64,000 nucleotides of DNA, from contig NC_034413.1 of assembly GCF_002078875.1 (NCBI RefSeq), positions 58,958,433-59,022,432 on the forward strand, read 5' to 3'. Positions 60,628 through 64,000 of the stretch are shown one piece after another (the first letter of the stretch is position 1; each line of letters begins with the position of its first letter). The stretch comes from Numida meleagris. Taxonomy: Eukaryota; Chordata; Aves; Galliformes; Numididae. The notes beneath the pieces are model-generated. The model searched no databases. It was not told the origin of the DNA and worked only from the letters and a program-made list of their open reading frames with translations. Position numbers and translations under genes: made by a program.

Positions 60628-62079
60628 AAATAGCACCAGATTTCCTCTAGAAATCATGTAGATTGAAAGAAGCTGGACAGAGTTGAGTTCTGATCCAAGA
60701 AACATACATCACTCAATTTCTTCCAGTGAGTGATCATTTTTTATTGAAGTTTGAAGGAAAAAAAAATTTGAAGAGTTTTCAAAAGGAAGCAGTGAATGAA
60801 GCTACAGAACACTTTGCACCTGGGAACTCTGAAGGCATCTTGACTATTGCAAGAGAGACCAAGTGAAAGGTGAGAAAGCGAGTATGATCTTTAAATATGT
60901 GTTGAAAGAGCAGTTAGATGTGAATTGCACTTCTTAAAGTCTGCAAAGAATGGTAATAATCAAAGCTTTCTTTAGTCTGCTGAATCTGAATCTGCTTTAT
61001 GGTATAAATATCTCCAAAAGGCAAACGAACGAATAGTTCATTGGATCTAAGTGTAAATGTTTAATAGGCAGCCCCTTTCTGCTGATTGATTAGAGAGGCT
61101 GCTGAGACATAGTGGGACAGTCTTTTCATTGACTACAGGCAGCTAGTTTAAGATGTGATGGTTCATTCTCCATGATGCCTTTCTTTTTCCACTGATTATG
61201 ACAGGATCCTGTTTTACAGGCTCAGACTAGATATCTTTCAGGCAAACGAGATGCATGTCCCCAACTCTTTGGCTCAGGCTGGATGTGATTCATCATACTC
61301 AGCTGCAGCCAGATCTCATTTTATTCCTATTTTACTTGTGCCCACTAACTCTTCCGTTTGCCAGGGAAAGCTTGCTAAGGCACTTCCCAAATACACCGTG
61401 GGATAGATGAGCCCAGGTTTTTTCATTTTATAATGGATTGGTGCATAAGTAAAAACTTCCTTGTGCTATTTGCATCCCTATTTGCCTTCAGTGGCTTCAT
61501 AGGGATTTTCAGATTGGAAATCCTTACCCTCTTGGACTTAGTCAGTGACTTCAAGGGTTGATGCAGAAGACAGACTGCTATTCCTGTGGTCTATGAGAAG
61601 TCTCAGAAGTGTGGATACGGGACACTTCATGAGTCTGTCACTAAGGTAGAATCACCAAATTTGTATGTGATTTGTGTCCAACAACCGATGAATTTTAGAT
61701 GTATCAGGTATCTTGGTTATACTGGAGGTAAATATATGCTGGTTATCATTAGAGGAATTCAAGTGATACCACTTAGCATCTACAGCAATAACAGTTGCAG
61801 CTAAGAAAAGTTGTGAGATGAATATTTAACTAATAAACACCAAGACTGATAAAAAGGGGGCAGATTATTTCTGATCTTTTCTGGGTATTCCCTGAGGCCA
61901 GCATTCAAAATTAAACTGTACTTCATGGAATATGTGGAGCTGAATCATTTGAGGGGATAGTTGGAGCAACTATCTACTTTCATATTTTATAATAGCTTTT
62001 CCATTAAAAGATAAGTAGAGAGGTCTGTGACAAAGAATACAAAAGTAGAAATTAGGCAGTGCTGATTTTTAGACCTCAT

Positions 62080-62160
62080 TCAACCACTGACTGTTTTTTT
62101 GGTTTTGGGCAAATCACGTCGATTGTATCTCTTAGTATCCCTGATTATAAAACGTAAAAA
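62080..62160 (+). mobile_element. MIR-like SINE remnant, core to tail
   Basis: CAACCACTGACTG, then GGTTTTGGGCAAATCACGTC, TATCTCTTAGTATCCCTGAT and TATAAAACGTAAAAATCAC follow the MIR 3' half (ACCACTGACTT, TTGGGCAAATCACTTAAC, CTCAGTTTCCCTATCTGTAAAATG). The copy is old and diverged. Confidence 0.5.
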
Positions 62161-64000
62161 TCACAAAAATATGTGTTTTCCTGCTTTCCATGTTATTTCA
62201 GGCATCAGTTACTTTCTGTACAGCACGTTTAACTTGAAAATGTTAACTATTATCTTGTCATAAATACCAGGTCTTAATATTGATTCACTGAAATGGTTAC
62301 TTTACAGCTGTTATAAAAGTTAGTTTTATTAGATGAAATTATCCCTCTACTGCTTTTTGCTTTTGTATATTCTCTTTCATCACCTCAGGTTCATTCAGTT
62401 ACATTTAAATTGCTTCATTTCCCTGTTTGAAAGCAGTTATTCAAAAGTAAGATTATTTTTGAGTATACAGAATATACGTATATTACTGACAAGGCTTGAC
62501 TCTTAAATTCAAGATGTGTTTTACATCACATTGAAGAATTGCAGTCCTTGCAACGAGCCAGTAATTATGGTTTTCTGCTTGTTTTTTCTTTGCCAGATAA
62601 TGTACTTTAAGGGGACTTATACTTAAATAAACTATTCAGAGTATAGGCAGCTTAAGGGATTGTTGACAGAGTAGGTAGTGCTCAAGCAGGATGTGATACC
62701 AGCTGTTTTCTCATGTTTATAAAGTTTATGTAATTTTTAGTTTCATTTCATTATAGATGTCACAGCTCAGAACAGCAGCAATGACTTTCATAGTAAAGAC
62801 TAGAATTAGCAAAGAAAGAAGCAGAAGGAAACTGCAGAATCAGAAAACATATCAGAGGTAACAATACACTTCTTGGGGCCAAAGAAAGCAAGATATTTGT
62901 GACCAACTGCAATGCAATAGAAGTTCAGATGACTGTTTATAATCCTTTCAGTCCCTAGGCCTACCAACAGTCTTCTTCATTTCTATAGTTAAAAGTCAAT
63001 TTTAGTTTAATAACTGTTTTTCTTAGAAAGTTTCAGAAGATGATCTTTACAAAAGTAAGATTGTTATGGCTGGGCCAGATAGTGACACTCACAGAGAGGG
63101 AGATTGTTCTCCGCCCATAAGTTTGCCAGAGTGGTCGCCTTGCATTTTGTTTTTTGCCATTGTTTATATATCTCTGTTGCTTCAATAGATTGCTTCAGAG
63201 GAGAACTCCTAACCCTGTAGAGTCATCATTACTCAAGGAAGGTTTTATTTTGTGGGTGCCTGCACCTGCATGTTATATATACAGATGCAGATATCTGCAT
63301 GTTGTAAGCTACCACCTTCCCACACATCTGGATCTTATTCCCTCCAAAATGCCCATGTAAGCATGTGGTGACTGAACTGCAAAGCTATCCATCCACTTAC
63401 AGACTCAGGCAGAGCCTGTCCCCACAGATGGCACCCCTAGGAAATAGCCTGTAAATGAACTGAAAAGCCTTCACTATTAATTTTTTTGTCTCTAAACAAG
63501 ATAGGAGAGACAAAAGGAATACAGACAACCTGCCTGTCAGCCTTCTTATGACATTTGCTCTCAACAGTGATTTTTAAACCTTGTGGTCATTTCTATATGT
63601 GTTTTCCAGTTTTGCTCATACTATATCATAATTACCTGAAATTGCCACAAGAGACACTCTAATACTGCTAGAAAAATTATCATCTTAACCAGCAAAAAAA
63701 AAAAAGCAGAGCACAGTAGCAGTAGTACAGAAAGTGTTTCTTTTCAGTTGCTTACTTGTTTTTGGGTAAAAGTAGAGGACCATTTTTAAAAACTGATTAT
63801 TGACGGACTTTAAAGTCTGTTGAATTCATAAATACGTATCTATTTTTAGTGACCATTTTGTGCTTATTTGCCTCAAGTAACAATGACCAGATTGCATATC
63901 TTGCACTCATTTTCTTTGTATTCTAGTGCTTTGAAAAACCTAATTGACACCTTATAGCCCATGCAATCAAACCAGCTGATGTTAAAAAACAAAACAAAAC

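Larger units (their letters stand above)
56320..64000. other. Intergenic to right edge, no gene seen
   Basis: About 7.7 kb of AT-rich sequence containing A- and T-tracts (58146-58179, 58450-58470, 60196-60243, 60613-60627) and one MIR-like remnant (62080-62160). No CR1 copy, no exon and no RNA gene are recognised. All open frames are below about 80 codons. Confidence 0.55.

Noticed and set aside
61435..61470. GGATTGGTGCATAAGTAAAAACT, resembling a mariner terminal repeat (GGTTGGTGCAAAAGTAATT)
   Set aside because: No matching inverted end was found downstream and no transposase sequence is nearby, so chance similarity cannot be excluded.
1..64000. CRISPR arrays, tRNA/rRNA genes, operons or viral genes
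   Set aside because: None is visible. Composition, repeats and the single spliced exon are those of a vertebrate chromosome, and I saw no LTR pair or retroviral gene.

Overview
This window looks like nuclear DNA from a bird, most likely a galliform such as chicken. The base composition is vertebrate-like and AT-rich, with a single CpG island. The interspersed repeats are mostly 5'-truncated CR1 LINEs, with the typical avian tail of repeated ATTCTATG units (read as CATAGAAT on the other strand). There is also an internally deleted mariner of the Galluhop type known from chicken. No bacterial or viral gene organisation is present.

Only one protein-coding gene can be supported. Exon 1 of CNTNAP5 (contactin-associated protein-like 5, Caspr5) lies on the minus strand at about 3.0-3.3 kb. 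It carries the start codon, a 25-residue signal peptide and a phase-1 splice donor, within a CpG island at about 2.26-3.44 kb. A TATA-like box lies just upstream and three upstream AUGs lie in the leader. Bases 1-2989 are the beginning of intron 1, and all other exons lie beyond the left edge.

From about 3.4 kb to the right end (some 60 kb) the window is the 5' flank of CNTNAP5 and behaves as a gene desert. I find no second CpG island, no convincing exon chain and no RNA gene. Open reading frames there are short and unrecognised, or fall inside repeats. The desert holds thirteen CR1 fragments, one diverged CR1/L3-like relic, one mariner remnant, three MIR-like tRNA-derived SINE remnants, three ancient elements with inverted GGCCTGATCC-type ends, microsatellites and homopolymer tracts. 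The rest is single-copy AT-rich sequence that may include conserved regulatory elements. The best candidates are 1875-2160 (in intron 1), 6195-6345, 16140-16235 and 42400-42490.

I did not find an undescribed multi-gene system. The most useful observations are the upstream-ORF arrangement of CNTNAP5, two CTCF-like sites in divergent orientation, a perfect 22-bp GATA inverted repeat, a tandem duplication carrying two identical strong splice-donor motifs, and the layer of ancient amniote repeats in the desert.
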